This document shows, in pieces, positions 44,235 to 55,119 of a stretch of DNA of 64,000 bases. Source of the DNA: Pseudoxanthomonas japonensis (lineage in GTDB: Bacteria; Pseudomonadota; Gammaproteobacteria; Xanthomonadales; Xanthomonadaceae); contig NZ_PDWW01000019.1 of the NCBI RefSeq assembly GCF_010093445.1, positions 25,267 through 89,266 on the forward strand, read 5' to 3'. Below the pieces are notes generated by a model. It was not told the DNA's origin. It saw only the letters and a list, made by a program, of their open reading frames with translations, and did not search any database. Positions within the stretch are counted from its first letter, which is position 1. Each line of letters begins with the position of its first letter. The position numbers were made by a program, and so were the translations under genes.

Positions 44235-45740
44235 ATGGCACTTCTTCATCGATCACTCGCAACCGCGCTCGGCGCGCTGCTGCTGGCAGGCTGCAATGGC
44301 ACCGCCACCGGCCCCGACCAGCAGGCGGTGCGCCATTACGGCGACATCGCCTTCAAGCCCTGCACGCTGACCGCGCCCTACCTGACGACGACGGTGGAAG
44401 CGCAATGCGCGACCTACGACGTCGCCGAGGACCCGGCGAAACCCGAGGGCCGCAAGGTCGCCTTGAACATCGCGTGGCTGCCAGCCACCAACGAAGGCGC
44501 GGCGACCGAGGACCCGGTGTTCTTCCTGGCCGGTGGTCCGGGCCAGGCGGCGGTACAGGTCTGGCCGGTCATCGACGCGGCGTTCCGCGAGGTACGCAAG
44601 TCGCGGCACATCGTGCTGGTCGACCAGCGCGGCACCGGCAAGTCGAACCCGCTGGCCTGCAAGGATGACGAAGGCCGCAACGCCTACAGCGACCCGGAAG
44701 ACCTGAGCGAGGAAGCGGCCGTCGCGTTCGCGCGCGACTGCGCCGCGTCGCTGCAGGCCGATCCGCGCTTCTACACCACCACCGATGCCGTGCGCGACCT
44801 GGACAGCGTGCGCAAGGCGCTGGGTGCGGCGAAGATCAACCTGGTCGGCGGCTCGTACGGCACGCGCGTCGCGCAGCAGTACGCCATGCGACATCCCGAC
44901 AGCACCCGCGCTGTGGTGATCGACGGCGTGGTGCCGAACGAACTGGTGCTGGGCAGCGAGCATGCGCGCAACCTGGACGCTGCGCTGGCACTGCAGTTCC
45001 AGCGCTGCCAGGCGACGCCGACGTGCAAGGCGCGCTTCGGCGACGACCTGCGCGGGCAGCTGCGCGCATTGATGACGCGCCTGGCCGCAGCACCTGTGCA
45101 GACCGACTACCGCGATCCGTCGACCGGCGAGCTGGTCAGCGGCGAAGCGACGGCCGGTGCGGTCGCCGGCATCACCCGCATGTACTCGTACTACCCGCAG
45201 GGCGCCGCCCTGCTGCCGCTGGTCCTCAACGAAGCGCAGCAGGGCCGCTACGGTTCGCTGATGTCGCTGTCGAAGATGCTGGAAACGCAGGTCGGCGACC
45301 AGTTCATGCACGGCATGCAGCTGTCGGTGATCTGCGCCGAGGATGCGGACCTGCTGAAGGCCGATCCCGGTGATACCGACACGGTGCTGGGCAGCATGCT
45401 GGGAGACACCCTGAAGGCGCAATGCGGTGCGTGGCCCACCGGCAAGCGTCCTGCCGACTTCCACACCGCATGGACATCGGACATTCCCACCCTGATCACG
45501 TCGGGCGAGCTGGACCCGGTCACGCCGCCGCGCTACGGCGAGCAGGTGCTGAAGACGCTGTCCGCCGGCCGCCACCTGACGCTGAAGGGCCAGGGCCACG
45601 GCACGTTCGCCGTCGGCTGCATGCCCAAGCTGCTGGGCCGCTTCCTGGAGACCGCGAACGCCAAGGATCTGGATGCGACCTGCCTCGACAGCCTGGACTA
45701 CGTACCGCCCTTCACCAGCTTCAACGGCTGGGAGCCGTGA
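44235..45740 (+). CDS. S33-type alpha/beta-hydrolase lipoprotein (tripeptidyl aminopeptidase-like)
   Basis: A 501-residue lipoprotein: signal ends LLAGC with cysteine at residue 20. The alpha/beta-hydrolase fold shows FFLAGGPGQAA near 97 (oxyanion loop), the HIVLVDQRGTGKSNPL strand near 126, nucleophile Ser207 in VGGSYGTR, acid in SGELDPVTPP near 426 and His in GQGHGTFAV near 458. This is the proline-iminopeptidase/tripeptidyl aminopeptidase C-terminal-TAP class (MEROPS S33). It probably cleaves N-terminal residues from peptides in the envelope. ATG at 44235; followed after 42 bp by a NatAB-like exporter. Confidence 0.88.
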   Translation: MALLHRSLATALGALLLAGCNGTATGPDQQAVRHYGDIAFKPCTLTAPYLTTTVEAQCATYDVAEDPAKPEGRKVALNIAWLPATNEGAATEDPVFFLAGGPGQAAVQVWPVIDAAFREVRKSRHIVLVDQRGTGKSNPLACKDDEGRNAYSDPEDLSEEAAVAFARDCAASLQADPRFYTTTDAVRDLDSVRKALGAAKINLVGGSYGTRVAQQYAMRHPDSTRAVVIDGVVPNELVLGSEHARNLDAALALQFQRCQATPTCKARFGDDLRGQLRALMTRLAAAPVQTDYRDPSTGELVSGEATAGAVAGITRMYSYYPQGAALLPLVLNEAQQGRYGSLMSLSKMLETQVGDQFMHGMQLSVICAEDADLLKADPGDTDTVLGSMLGDTLKAQCGAWPTGKRPADFHTAWTSDIPTLITSGELDPVTPPRYGEQVLKTLSAGRHLTLKGQGHGTFAVGCMPKLLGRFLETANAKDLDATCLDSLDYVPPFTSFNGWEP

Positions 45741-45782
45741 GCCGCGCACCGCGCGCCCGCCACTTTCAATGGACATGACCGA

Positions 45783-46525
<743 letters not shown>

Positions 46526-46529
<4 letters not shown>

Positions 46530-47707
46530 ACATGTTCCGTACCGTCTTTACGGTGATGCGCAAGGAACTGCGCGACCTGTCGCGCGACCGCCGCACGCTG
46601 GCGCTGGCTCTGTTCCTCGGCCCGCTGCTGTATCCCGCGCTGATGCTGGGCATGGGCTATCTGACCGAGAACCGCATCCGCACCCAGGTCGACAAGACGC
46701 TGGAGATTCCGATGGTGGGCGCCGAACATGCGCCGAACCTGGTCAAGTTCCTCGCCACCAACGGCATCACCGCCGGCAAGGCACCGGACAACCTGGATGC
46801 CGCGATCCGCTCGCAGGAGATCGACGTGGCGCTGCGTATCGATCCCGCGTACGCCGAGGACTGGCGCAACGGCCGTCCCGCACTGGTCGAGATCCTGCGC
46901 GACAGCACGCGCCGCGATGCCGACATCCCCACCCAACGCGTCAACGCCGCGTTGTCCGCGTACAGCCAGCAGGTCGGCGCGCTGCGCCTGCTCGCGCGTG
47001 GTGTGGATGCGTCGGTCGCGCGGCCCGTGAACGTGGGTATGCAGGACCTGGCCACGCCGGAAGCGAAGCAGGGCATGCTGTTGTCGATACTGCTGCCCTA
47101 CCTGCTGATCCTGACGTCCTTCATCGGCGGCGCCTACCTGATCCTGGATGCCACCGCGGGCGAACGCGAGCGGCAATCGCTGGAGCCCTTGCTGGCCACG
47201 CCGGCGCCACGCAGCGCCGTGGTCAGCGGCAAGATCGCCGCCGCCTGCGTGATCGGCCTGGCCACACTGCTGCTGACGCTGCTCGCATTCAAGTTCAGTG
47301 CGCAGTTCGCGGGCACGCTGGGCCGTCAGTTGAACGTGTCGTTCCTCTCGATGGGCAAGATGCTGCTGATCCTGCTGCCGATGCTGTTCATCGGCACCTC
47401 GTTGCTGACCTATCTCGCGGCCTCGGCCAAGAGCATGAAGGAAGCGCAGAGCCACATGACCTGGCTGATGCTGTTGCCGATGATCCCGACGTTCGCGCTG
47501 ATGGCCAATCCGCTGAAGAGCCAGCCCTGGCAGTTCGCCGTGCCGTTCCTGGCGCAGAACCAGCTGCTGCTGAAGGTCATCCGCAACGAGTACATCGGTC
47601 CGCAGACCTGGGGCATCTACATCGCTGCGGCATTCGGCGTGGCGGCATTGCTGTGGTTCGCGGCCGTGCGCCGCTACCACCAGGAGAAATTGGCCATCGC
47701 GGGCTGA
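46526..47707 (+). CDS. natB: ABC transporter permease (NatB-like, ABC-2 type)
   Basis: A 393-residue membrane protein with one N-terminal helix, a long hydrophilic extracytoplasmic domain (about residues 45-180) and five or six hydrophobic helices after 185. The AGERERQSLEPLLATPAPRS block near 210 is the ABC-2 permease signature and MLIL/MSWLMLLPMIPTF helices follow. This matches NatB. It pairs with the upstream ATPase. The gene ends in a strong terminator. Substrate unknown. Confidence 0.9.
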
Positions 47708-47731
47708 TCGTTCTCGATTGCCGCAACGGAA

Positions 47732-47760
47732 ACGGCCACCTCGCGGTGGCCGTTTTTTTT
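47732..47760. terminator. Terminator after natB
   Basis: ACGGCCACC pairs with GGTGGCCGT around a TCGC loop, followed by an eight-T run. It lies between the natB and omp genes, which converge. Confidence 0.94.
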
Positions 47761-47764
47761 CGCC

Positions 47765-48316
47765 TCAGAAGCGGTATTCGTAACCCAGCGTCAGCGTCTG
47801 CGCGGTGACGTCGGCGTTGAACAGGTCGCCGGTGTTGTAGTCGTAGTTCAGGCTGAGGCCGTTGTTGTGGTCGAAGTCGTAGCCCACGCCCACGCCCACA
47901 TACGGCTTGGTGGAACGGTCGCGCAGCGACACACCGTCGGCGCTCAGCCTGGTGTTGACGCTCTGCGCACCGGCGCGACCGGCAATGAAGAAGCCGGTGT
48001 TGTCGGCGCCGAACGCCTTCTTGCCCACCACGCCCAGGCCCACCGCATCCATGTCGTAGGAAATGCCCTGGATGGAGCGGTCGCCGAGGATCGAGTAGAA
48101 CCCTTCGACGGCCACGTTCGGGGTGAAGTAGTGGCCGATGCGCAGGCCGTAGACGGTATCGGTGTCGTCGGCGCTCAGGTTGTCGACCTCGACCTTCAGG
48201 TCGCTGTGGCCGATCTCCAGGCGTCCGTACCACTGGCCCGCTTCGGTGGCGGCGGCGGTGGACGAGAGGGTGAGGCATGCCAGCGCAACGGCGCCGGCAA
48301 CAGTGAATCGCTTCAT
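47765..48316 (-). CDS. Small outer-membrane beta-barrel protein
   Basis: A 183-residue exported protein. Signal peptide 1-23 (cleavage after TAAA). The mature part has about eight alternating amphipathic beta-strands and ends in aromatic residues (LGYEYRF), the Phe-ended signal used by BAM for outer-membrane insertion. It resembles eight-stranded OmpA/OmpW-sized barrels of Xanthomonadaceae. The stop lies only 12 bases from the natB terminator. Function unknown, possibly a porin-like or adhesion protein. Confidence 0.83.
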   Translation of the reverse strand: MKRFTVAGAVALACLTLSSTAAATEAGQWYGRLEIGHSDLKVEVDNLSADDTDTVYGLRIGHYFTPNVAVEGFYSILGDRSIQGISYDMDAVGLGVVGKKAFGADNTGFFIAGRAGAQSVNTRLSADGVSLRDRSTKPYVGVGVGYDFDHNNGLSLNYDYNTGDLFNADVTAQTLTLGYEYRF

Positions 48317-48431
48317 GGAATCCTTCCGTGTTGTTGTGATGTTCGCCCGTCATGCGGGCGGCGGCACAGTAATCGTCGTCCTTGTTCTGGTCCAGCGCTG
48401 GCCTTCTATTGTTAGGCGAGATCCCTTACGC

Positions 48432-48463
48432 AAAAAAGAAACGCCGGCTGCGGCCGGCGTTTC
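48432..48463 (-). terminator. Terminator of the TonB-domain lipoprotein gene
   Basis: On the minus strand GAAACGCCGGC pairs with GCCGGCGTTTC around a four-base loop and is followed by six T residues. It lies 24 bases past the stop codon. Confidence 0.9.
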
Positions 48464-48486
48464 GCATGCCATCCCTGCGACCGCGA

Positions 48487-49476
48487 TCAGCCGGGGCTGA
48501 AGCCGATCGTGCGGCGCGTGGTCACCGGCGCATCCACCGGTTCGAAGCGCCAGCGGCGCACGGCATTCAAGGCTTCGCGATCGAACACGCGCGCCGGCGT
48601 CGCGCGCACCACGCGGGCGTTGGTGACCGAGCCATCCGTGCCGACCGTGATCTCGACGAGCACCTCGCCCTGGGTCCCCGAGCGCAGGGCTTCCGGCGGG
48701 TACCGCGGAGCGGGCGTACTCACCGCGCGCAGGGCCTGCGACGGCGCCGCGGCGGGAGCGGCGGCGCGCGCCGCCGCGGCCTGGCGTTCCGCGGCTTCGC
48801 GTTGGGCGGCGGCCTGGCGTTCGGTTTCCTGGCGCGCGGCTTCCGCACGGGCGGCTTCCTGCTGCTGGGCGAGCTGCTGGGCGGCGGCGGCTTCGGTCGC
48901 GCGCTGCTGCTCCGCCACCTGCGTCAGTCGCTGCTGTTCCTTCAGGCGAGCATCTTCGGCGGCCTTGGTCTTGGCGGCCTCGTCGGTGACGGCACGCTGC
49001 GCGACGGCCTGCTGCGCGGCGGCTATGCTCTGCTGCAGGCGTGGCAACGCCGGGGCCTTGGGATCGGCCTTCTGGATGATCGCCGACAGGCGCTGGGCCT
49101 CGGTGAATTCCTCGCGCGCGATGCTCTGCTCGGCGGCGATCAGCGTGTAGGGCATCAGGTCGGTCAGCGCGCTGGTGACGCCCGGGTCGTTCGGCAGCTT
49201 GTCGCGCAGGGCCAGGTAGTACTCCATGGCGTTGTCGCCGCCCGGCGCATAGATGCGGTTCTCGCGCAGGGCCTTGGTGGCGGCGTCGCGCAGGCTGTCG
49301 GCATCCATGGCCTGGACTTCGGCGGACACGGCCGGCGGCGGTGGTGCGGCAGGCGCGGCCGCGGGGGCGGCGGCAGGCGCAGCGGCTTCGTCCTGCTTGG
49401 AACACGCCGCCAGCGCGACGAGCAGCAGCAGCGGTGCGGCGTAGCGCAGGCGCCCGGTGGTCTGGATCAAGGACAT
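48487..49476 (-). CDS. Lipoprotein with C-terminal TonB domain
   Basis: A 329-residue protein with a signal peptide ending LAAC (cysteine 25, then Ser). A helical region around 60-150 includes TPR-like spacing, then a long Ala/Gln/Glu-rich segment (about 150-240, EQQRATEAAAAQQLAQQQ) that should form coiled coil. The last 85 residues are a TonB C-terminal domain (YPPEALRSGTQGEVLVEI; VVRATPARVFDREALNAVRR). Normal TonB has an uncleaved inner-membrane helix; here the lipobox suggests a lipid anchor, with Ser at +2 favouring the outer membrane. ATG at 49476. Probably not a classical energy transducer. Confidence 0.83.
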   Translation of the reverse strand: MSLIQTTGRLRYAAPLLLLVALAACSKQDEAAAPAAAPAAAPAAPPPPAVSAEVQAMDADSLRDAATKALRENRIYAPGGDNAMEYYLALRDKLPNDPGVTSALTDLMPYTLIAAEQSIAREEFTEAQRLSAIIQKADPKAPALPRLQQSIAAAQQAVAQRAVTDEAAKTKAAEDARLKEQQRLTQVAEQQRATEAAAAQQLAQQQEAARAEAARQETERQAAAQREAAERQAAAARAAAPAAAPSQALRAVSTPAPRYPPEALRSGTQGEVLVEITVGTDGSVTNARVVRATPARVFDREALNAVRRWRFEPVDAPVTTRRTIGFSPG

Positions 49477-49708
49477 CGTTTCAACTCCCCCAAGTACGTT
49501 TCTAATGGTGTCGGCACGCCGTCGACCGCGCGTGAGCGCGGCGCCGGGTGTCGCGAATCAGTACGGACCCGCAACCTGCCAGGCCCCGTCCGGGCTGGAA
49601 TGGCGCGATGCCTTCCGGGTACCCCTACCCGGTCGCCAGAGTACGTCGGCGCATCGTGACCCACACTTGATGTCTGTCACACTTTTGGCGGACTGCGCCG
49701 CGACGCGG

Positions 49709-51049
49709 TCATTTGCCGATGCAGAACGTGGAGAAGATGTGGCCCAGCATGTCGTCCGCGCTCAGGCGACCGGTGATCTCGCCCAGCGCATCGTGGGCCA
49801 GGCGGAGTTCCTCGGCCGCCAGTTCCAGCTGTTCGTACCGCAACTGGTCGGTGGCCGTGGTGGCATGCGCCGCGGCGCGACGCAGCGCCTCCACATGGCG
49901 GGCGCGCGCCGAGAACTCGCCATCGCCGCCATCGCTGGCGGATCCCGTCGCGAGCGCTCGCAGCCGTACATGCAGGCGGTCGAGGCCGATGCCTTGGGCC
50001 GCGGACACGTACACGCGGTCGTCGTCGTCCGGCGGCACGGCGGCCAGCAGGTCGGTCTTGTTGTGGATCCACAGAATGGTGCCCACGCCCTCGATGCCGT
50101 CGGCGACCGCCGCACGCCCTGCTTCCGGATCTCGCGCGTCGACGACCGCCAGCGCCACGTCGGCGCGTGCGAGTTCCGCGCGCGCGCGCCGCATGCCCTC
50201 GCGTTCGATCGCGTCGCCGCCGTCGCGCAGGCCGGCGGTGTCCACCAGGTGCAGTTCCAGGCCGTCGAGGCGGATCGTTTCCCGCAGCGTGTCGCGCGTG
50301 GTGCCCGCGACGTCGGTGACGATGGCGCGGTCGCTGCCGGCCAGCGCATTGAGCAGCGAGCTCTTGCCCGCGTTCGGCGGACCGACGATCACCGCATGCA
50401 CGCCATCGCGCAGCTTGCGTCCACGTTCGGCATCGGCGATCAGCGCATCCAGGCGTTGCAGCGCGTCCGCCAGGCGCGCGCGCACCTGTTCGCCGCCCAG
50501 CGTGTCGATCGATTCGTCGGCGAAGTCGATCGCGGCTTCGACGTGCACGCGCAAGCCCAGCAACGATTGGCCGATGCTGTCGACGCGTTCCGAGAACACG
50601 CCGTCGAGCGAGCGTCGTGCCGCCCGTGCCGCGCGGGCATCGGCGGCGGCGATCAGGTCGGCGATGGCCTCGGCCTGGGCGAGGTCGAACTTGTGGTTGA
50701 GGAAAGCCCGTTCCGAGAACTCACCGGGACGCGCCATCCGTGCGCCGAGCGCGCAGGCACGCGCGACCAGCTGCTGCAGCACGACGGGACTGCCATGCGC
50801 CTGCAGTTCGACGACGTCCTCGCCGGTGAAGCTCGCGGGGCCGGGGAACGACAGCGCGATGCCGTCGTCCAGCGTGTCGCCATCGGCGTCGCGGAAATGG
50901 ACGTGGTGCGCGCGGCGCGGCGACAGCGCACGCATGCATATCTGCTCCGCCATCGCCTGCGAGCGCGGGCCGGACAGGCGCACGATGCCAACGCCACCGG
51001 CGCCGGGTGCGGTGGCGATCGCGACGATGGTGTCGTGGGCTGACGTCAT
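49709..51049 (-). CDS. mnmE: tRNA modification GTPase MnmE
   Basis: A 446-residue GTPase. With MnmG it makes 5-carboxymethylaminomethyl-uridine at tRNA wobble positions. The N-terminal folate-binding domain covers about 1-117, helical middle part 118-215, then the G domain: G1 GPPNAGKSS at 223-231, G2 around TTRD at 250-253, G3 DTAG at 270-273, G4 NKTD near 338. The chain ends FCIGK with the catalytic-type cysteine at 443. ATG at 51049. Follows yidC in the standard rpmH-rnpA-yidC-mnmE order; a hairpin lies between them. Confidence 0.97.
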   Translation of the reverse strand: MTSAHDTIVAIATAPGAGGVGIVRLSGPRSQAMAEQICMRALSPRRAHHVHFRDADGDTLDDGIALSFPGPASFTGEDVVELQAHGSPVVLQQLVARACALGARMARPGEFSERAFLNHKFDLAQAEAIADLIAAADARAARAARRSLDGVFSERVDSIGQSLLGLRVHVEAAIDFADESIDTLGGEQVRARLADALQRLDALIADAERGRKLRDGVHAVIVGPPNAGKSSLLNALAGSDRAIVTDVAGTTRDTLRETIRLDGLELHLVDTAGLRDGGDAIEREGMRRARAELARADVALAVVDARDPEAGRAAVADGIEGVGTILWIHNKTDLLAAVPPDDDDRVYVSAAQGIGLDRLHVRLRALATGSASDGGDGEFSARARHVEALRRAAAHATTATDQLRYEQLELAAEELRLAHDALGEITGRLSADDMLGHIFSTFCIGK

Positions 51050-51081
51050 GAGGTAGTGCTCGCAGGAGCTTTTAGCGTAGC

Positions 51082-51116
51082 GGAAACACGAAGCCCGCCG
51101 GAGGGCGGGCTTCGTG
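51082..51116 (-). terminator. Hairpin between yidC and mnmE, candidate partial terminator
   Basis: CACGAAGCCCGCC pairs perfectly with GGCGGGCTTCGTG around a four-base loop (51087-51116). On the minus strand it is followed by TTTCC, a weak U-tract, so it may only attenuate transcription into mnmE. Confidence 0.6.
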
Positions 51117-51135
51117 GCGTCGCGGTGGGTGCGGA

Positions 51136-52842
51136 TTACTTCGCGACCGCGGTCTTCGGCGGCGTGGCGGATTCGCCGTGGCGCTTGGTCATCCACCACT
51201 GCTGCAGCAGGCCCAGCGCGCCGTTGGTGACCCAGTACAGCACCAGGCCCGACGGGAAGAACGCCATCATCACGCCGAACACCAGCGGCATGAACTGCAT
51301 CATCTTCTGCTGCATCGGATCCATGCCCGGCGCCGGCGTCAGCTTCTGCGTCAGCCACATCACCAGCATGTTGAGCACCGGCAGGATGAAGTAGGGATCG
51401 CGCGCGGTCAGGTCCTGGATCCACGCGAACCACGGCGCCTGGCGCAGCTCGACGGTTTCCACCAGCACCCAGTACAGCGCCAGGAACACCGGCATCTGCA
51501 CGAGGATCGGCAGGCAGCCGCCCATCGGGTTGATCTTCTCCTTCTTGTACAGCTCCATCATGGCGACCTGGAACTTCTGCTTGTCGTCGCCGTAGCGTTC
51601 CTTCAGTTGCTGGATGCGCGGCTGGAACTTGCGCATCTTGGCGAAGCTCTTGTACTGCGCCGCCGACAGCGGATACAGCGCCAGCTTCACCAGGATCACC
51701 AGGCCGATGATCGACCAGCCCCAGTTGCCGATGAAGCCGTGCAGGAAGTTGAGCACCCAGAACAGGCCCTGGCCCAGCAGCGCGAGAATGGCGAACTGGC
51801 TGTAGTCGACGACGCGGTCGATGCCCGGCGCCTTGATCGCATGGATCTTGTCGACCAGCTTCGGGCCCACCCACAGACGCGCGGTGGTGGTGGCCTGCTG
51901 GCCGGGGCCGACGTTGACGCCCGGACCCATTTCGCGGATCAGCGCACGCGTGCCGTTGTCCGGATTATCGAGCGAGATCGTGGTGGTGTCGTCGGCCTGC
52001 GGAATCCACGCACTGAAGAAGTGGTGCTGCGGAATGGCGATCCAGCCACCCTTCACCTGCGCGTTGACGCGGCCGTCTTCCAGATAGTCCTCGTTGAACT
52101 TGCGGCGCTGATAGCTGCCGTCCCACCAGGTGGCGCCGTTGAAGCTGAAGGATTCCGGATTGGTCATGCCGCTCTTGACCTGCGGCGGCGTGCGCAGCAG
52201 CTGGCGATAGACCGTGCCCTGCCACGTGCCCGTGCCAGCGTTGACGACCTGGTCGCTTACCTCGATCTCGTAGCTGGCGCGCTTGAAGGTATAGGTGCGG
52301 CGGATGGTGACGCCATCCGGACCCTGCCACACGAAGGGCACGCTGACGCTGTCGGCACCCTGCGCCAGGGCCACCTCGCCTGCGCCGTTCTCGGGCACGA
52401 ACGCATGATGGTCCGGCGCCTTCGATCCACTGCTCACCCAGCCGCTCTCCGCCGCATAGAAATGCTGCGGTTCTTCACTGAAGAGACGGACCGGACCGCT
52501 GCCCGGCGTCTTGCTCTGGGGATAGTGGAGCAGGTCGGCCTGCAGCACGCTGCCGCCGTCCAGCACCAGGCTCAGCACGTCGGTATTCACGGTGACGCGC
52601 GCGGTCGCGGCGTTCTTCGCGGACGCAGTGGGCATCGGCGCCACCGTCGGCGCGCTGGGGACAGTACCCGATGAGGGCGAGGCCGGCACCACCGCGGCGG
52701 GCACGGTGCTGCCGGGCGTCGTGGCCGTCTGCGCGGCAACGGCAGGCGCGGCGGGCGCCGCCTTGTCCTTGTTCCACTCCAGCCACAACAGGGTCGCCAC
52801 CATCAGCCAGGCGAAGATCAGGAATACACGGGTCTGGTTCAT
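51136..52842 (-). CDS. yidC: Membrane protein insertase YidC
   Basis: A 568-residue YidC. The first helix is residues 4-21 ([18 protein letters not shown] region), followed by a Pro/Thr/Ala linker and a large periplasmic beta domain to about residue 340. The conserved insertase core with five helices runs from about 350 to 545. It holds [19 protein letters not shown] near 445 and an arginine-equivalent [20 protein letters not shown] near 388 needed for insertion. It places inner-membrane proteins alone or with SecYEG. Start ATG at 52842 lies 13 bases from the rnpA stop. No yidD gene between them. Confidence 0.97.
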   Translation of the reverse strand: MNQTRVFLIFAWLMVATLLWLEWNKDKAAPAAPAVAAQTATTPGSTVPAAVVPASPSSGTVPSAPTVAPMPTASAKNAATARVTVNTDVLSLVLDGGSVLQADLLHYPQSKTPGSGPVRLFSEEPQHFYAAESGWVSSGSKAPDHHAFVPENGAGEVALAQGADSVSVPFVWQGPDGVTIRRTYTFKRASYEIEVSDQVVNAGTGTWQGTVYRQLLRTPPQVKSGMTNPESFSFNGATWWDGSYQRRKFNEDYLEDGRVNAQVKGGWIAIPQHHFFSAWIPQADDTTTISLDNPDNGTRALIREMGPGVNVGPGQQATTTARLWVGPKLVDKIHAIKAPGIDRVVDYSQFAILALLGQGLFWVLNFLHGFIGNWGWSIIGLVILVKLALYPLSAAQYKSFAKMRKFQPRIQQLKERYGDDKQKFQVAMMELYKKEKINPMGGCLPILVQMPVFLALYWVLVETVELRQAPWFAWIQDLTARDPYFILPVLNMLVMWLTQKLTPAPGMDPMQQKMMQFMPLVFGVMMAFFPSGLVLYWVTNGALGLLQQWWMTKRHGESATPPKTAVAK

Positions 52843-52855
52843 CAGGCAGGCAGTC

Positions 52856-53296
52856 TCAACCGGCGTCGGAAACCGGTTTGGTCGGAGAAGAAGGAGTGGG
52901 AGGCGGCGCGGGGGAATTCAAGCCCGGCGGCATTGTGCCGCCCGGTGCCGGTGCGGGCAATGCGCCAGCGCGCAGCAGCACGCGTTCGAAGGTTGCGCGC
53001 AACAGCCCGGAATCGGCCTTCGCCGCGGGCGGACGCGCGACCACGACATAGTCGCCACCGGGCAGCGTGGTGCGCAGGCGACGGAAGTGTTCGCGCAGCT
53101 GGCGCTTGATGCGGTTGCGGCCGACCGCCCGCGTATCGACCTTGCGGGACACCGCCAGGCCCAGGCGCGCAGGCCCGTCGCCCGGCAGCCAGTGCAGGCT
53201 CATCAACGGATCGGAGGTGCGGCGCGCCTGTTCGAACACGCGCGCATAGTCGGCGCTCGCGCGTACCCGCGCGCTGCGCGGGAATGCCGTGCTCAT
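52856..53296 (-). CDS. rnpA: Ribonuclease P protein component with Pro-rich tail
   Basis: A 146-residue C5 protein of RNase P, which binds the catalytic RNA and pre-tRNA leader. The conserved RNR motif [13 protein letters not shown] is at residues about 61-73 and the FxxxRR-like start [20 protein letters not shown] precedes it. Normal C5 ends near 115-120 residues; here about 30 extra residues rich in Pro, Gly and Ala follow ([14 protein letters not shown]). ATG at 53296. It follows rpmH by 85 bp, a space that contains an imperfect hairpin. Confidence 0.95.
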   Translation of the reverse strand: MSTAFPRSARVRASADYARVFEQARRTSDPLMSLHWLPGDGPARLGLAVSRKVDTRAVGRNRIKRQLREHFRRLRTTLPGGDYVVVARPPAAKADSGLLRATFERVLLRAGALPAPAPGGTMPPGLNSPAPPPTPSSPTKPVSDAG

Positions 53297-53381
53297 CTCA
53301 GCAAGAAGCCCGCTCGTGAACGGGCGGGCTCCTTTTGATGCAGGGAACGCATGGAAGCATGGCCGCGATGCGGCCAGGCCA

Positions 53382-53522
53382 TCAGGCGGTCAGGCGCTTG
53401 CGGCCCTTGGCGCGGCGACGGGCCAGGATCTTGCGACCGTCGGCCGTGGCCATACGGGCACGGAAACCATGGTCGCGCTTGCGCTTGAGGTTGCTGGGTT
53501 GGTAAGTGCGCTTGGTGGCCAT
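53382..53522 (-). CDS. rpmH: 50S ribosomal protein L34
   Basis: A 46-residue ribosomal protein beginning [20 protein letters not shown] and ending GRKRLTA. It is very basic and matches L34 along its length. It is shorter than common gene-finder cut-offs. ATG at 53522. Divergent from dnaA with 268 bp between start codons; first gene of the rpmH-rnpA-yidC cluster. Confidence 0.98.
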   Translation of the reverse strand: MATKRTYQPSNLKRKRDHGFRARMATADGRKILARRRAKGRKRLTA

Positions 53523-53652
53523 GGGGCCCTCGGGCGTGTTCGGGTGGAAAGAACCGGAAATTCTATAGGAACCACCAGCTTACGGTCAACTCCCCGCGTG
53601 CTTTCGATGTGGATCTCCCCGCAACCGCCTGACCGCGCTGCCGTTCGTCCTG

Positions 53653-53672
53653 TCATCCACATCTTATGCACA
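53653..53672 (+). promoter_or_regulatory. Pair of near-consensus DnaA boxes upstream of dnaA
   Basis: TCATCCACA (53653-53661) and TTATGCACA (53664-53672) each differ from TTATCCACA by one base and are in the same orientation two bases apart. They lie in the rpmH-dnaA gap, where DnaA commonly represses its own promoter. Confidence 0.6.
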
Positions 53673-53790
53673 GGATCGTTGGCGGGTCCCGGCACCGGTG
53701 GTAGTCTGGCCGACCCCATGGATTCCACCCCGCGCTGCCCCCGGCACTGCGGGATGACCTGTCGCCCCTACACGCGAGTTGTTCCACCTG

Positions 53791-55119
53791 ATGGATGCCT
53801 GGCCCCGTTGCCTCGAACGCCTTGAAGCCGAATTTCCGGCCGAGGATGTACACACCTGGCTGAAGCCGCTGCAGGCCGAACAACGCAGCAATGCGATGGT
53901 GCTCTACGCGCCCAACGCGTTCATCGTGGAACAGGTACGCGAACGCTACCTCAGCCGTATCCGCGAACTGCTGGACTATTTCGCCGGCCACGGCGACGTG
54001 TCGCTGGAAATCGGCTCTCGCAGCAAGCCGGTTGACGCAATAGCAACCGTGTCGCCCTCGACGACCGCCAGCGCCGCCGCGCCGGTCGAGCCGTTCGCCG
54101 GCAACATGGACCTGCACTACACCTTCGACAACTTCGTCGAAGGCCGCAGCAATCAGCTCGGTCGCGCCGCCGCCTGGCAGGCCGCGCAGAAACCGGGCGA
54201 CCGCGCCCACAACCCGCTGCTGCTCTACGGCGGCACCGGCCTGGGCAAGACCCACCTGATGTTCGCCGCCGGCAACGAGATGCGCCGGCAGAATCCGAAC
54301 GCCCGCGTGCTGTACCTGCGCAGCGAGCAGTTCTTCAGCGCCATGACCAAGGCGCTGATCGAGAAGTCGATGGACCAGTTCAAGCGCCGCTTCCAGCAGG
54401 TCGACGCGCTGCTGATCGACGACATCCAGTTCTTCGCCGGCAAGGACCGTACGCAGGAAGAGTTCTTCCACACCTTCAACGCGTTGTTCGACGGCCGCCA
54501 GCAGATCATCCTGACCTGCGACCGCTATCCGCGTGAAGTGGAAGGCCTGGAGCCGCGGCTGAAGTCGCGCCTGGCCTGGGGCCTGAGCGTGGCGATCGAT
54601 CCGCCGGACTTCGAGACGCGCGCGGCGATCGTGCTGGCCAAGGCGCACGAGCGAGGTGCGCAGATCCCCGACGATGTCGCGTTCCTGCTGGCCAAGAAGA
54701 TGCGCAGCAACGTGCGCGACCTGGAAGGCGCGCTCAACACGCTGGCCGCACGCGCCAACTTCACCGGACGCGCCATCACCACCGAGTTCGCGCAGGAGAC
54801 CCTGCGCGACCTGCTGCGCGCGCAGCAGCAGGCCATCAGCATCCCCAATATCCAGAAGACCGTGGCAGACTACTACGGTCTGCAAATCAAGGACCTGCTG
54901 TCCAAGCGGCGCACGCGTTCACTTGCGCGCCCGCGACAGGTAGCGATGGCCTTGGCCAAGGAACTGACCGAACACAGCCTGCCTGAAATCGGCGACGCGT
55001 TTGCCGGCCGTGACCACACGACCGTGCTGCACGCCTGCCGACAGATCCGCACCCTCATGGAGACGGACGGCAAGCTGCGTGAGGACTGGGACAAGCTGAT
55101 CCGGAAACTCAGCGAGTAA
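53791..55119 (+). CDS. dnaA: Chromosomal replication initiator protein DnaA
   Basis: A 442-residue initiator that binds DnaA boxes, melts the origin and loads the helicase. N-terminal domain I (1-90, [16 protein letters not shown]), a short variable domain II, AAA+ domain III with Walker [11 protein letters not shown] near 147 and Walker B DDIQFF near 212, and domain IV with the DNA-binding signature [14 protein letters not shown] near 412. ATG at 53791 is the true start; an earlier TTG is not used. It faces away from rpmH and precedes the origin region. Confidence 0.98.
   Translation: MDAWPRCLERLEAEFPAEDVHTWLKPLQAEQRSNAMVLYAPNAFIVEQVRERYLSRIRELLDYFAGHGDVSLEIGSRSKPVDAIATVSPSTTASAAAPVEPFAGNMDLHYTFDNFVEGRSNQLGRAAAWQAAQKPGDRAHNPLLLYGGTGLGKTHLMFAAGNEMRRQNPNARVLYLRSEQFFSAMTKALIEKSMDQFKRRFQQVDALLIDDIQFFAGKDRTQEEFFHTFNALFDGRQQIILTCDRYPREVEGLEPRLKSRLAWGLSVAIDPPDFETRAAIVLAKAHERGAQIPDDVAFLLAKKMRSNVRDLEGALNTLAARANFTGRAITTEFAQETLRDLLRAQQQAISIPNIQKTVADYYGLQIKDLLSKRRTRSLARPRQVAMALAKELTEHSLPEIGDAFAGRDHTTVLHACRQIRTLMETDGKLREDWDKLIRKLSE

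Noticed and set aside
53297..53381. Terminator between rpmH and rnpA
   Set aside because: The AGCCCGCTCGT/ACGGGCGGGCT hairpin has a mismatch and no T-run on the coding (minus) strand; read-through into rnpA is expected.
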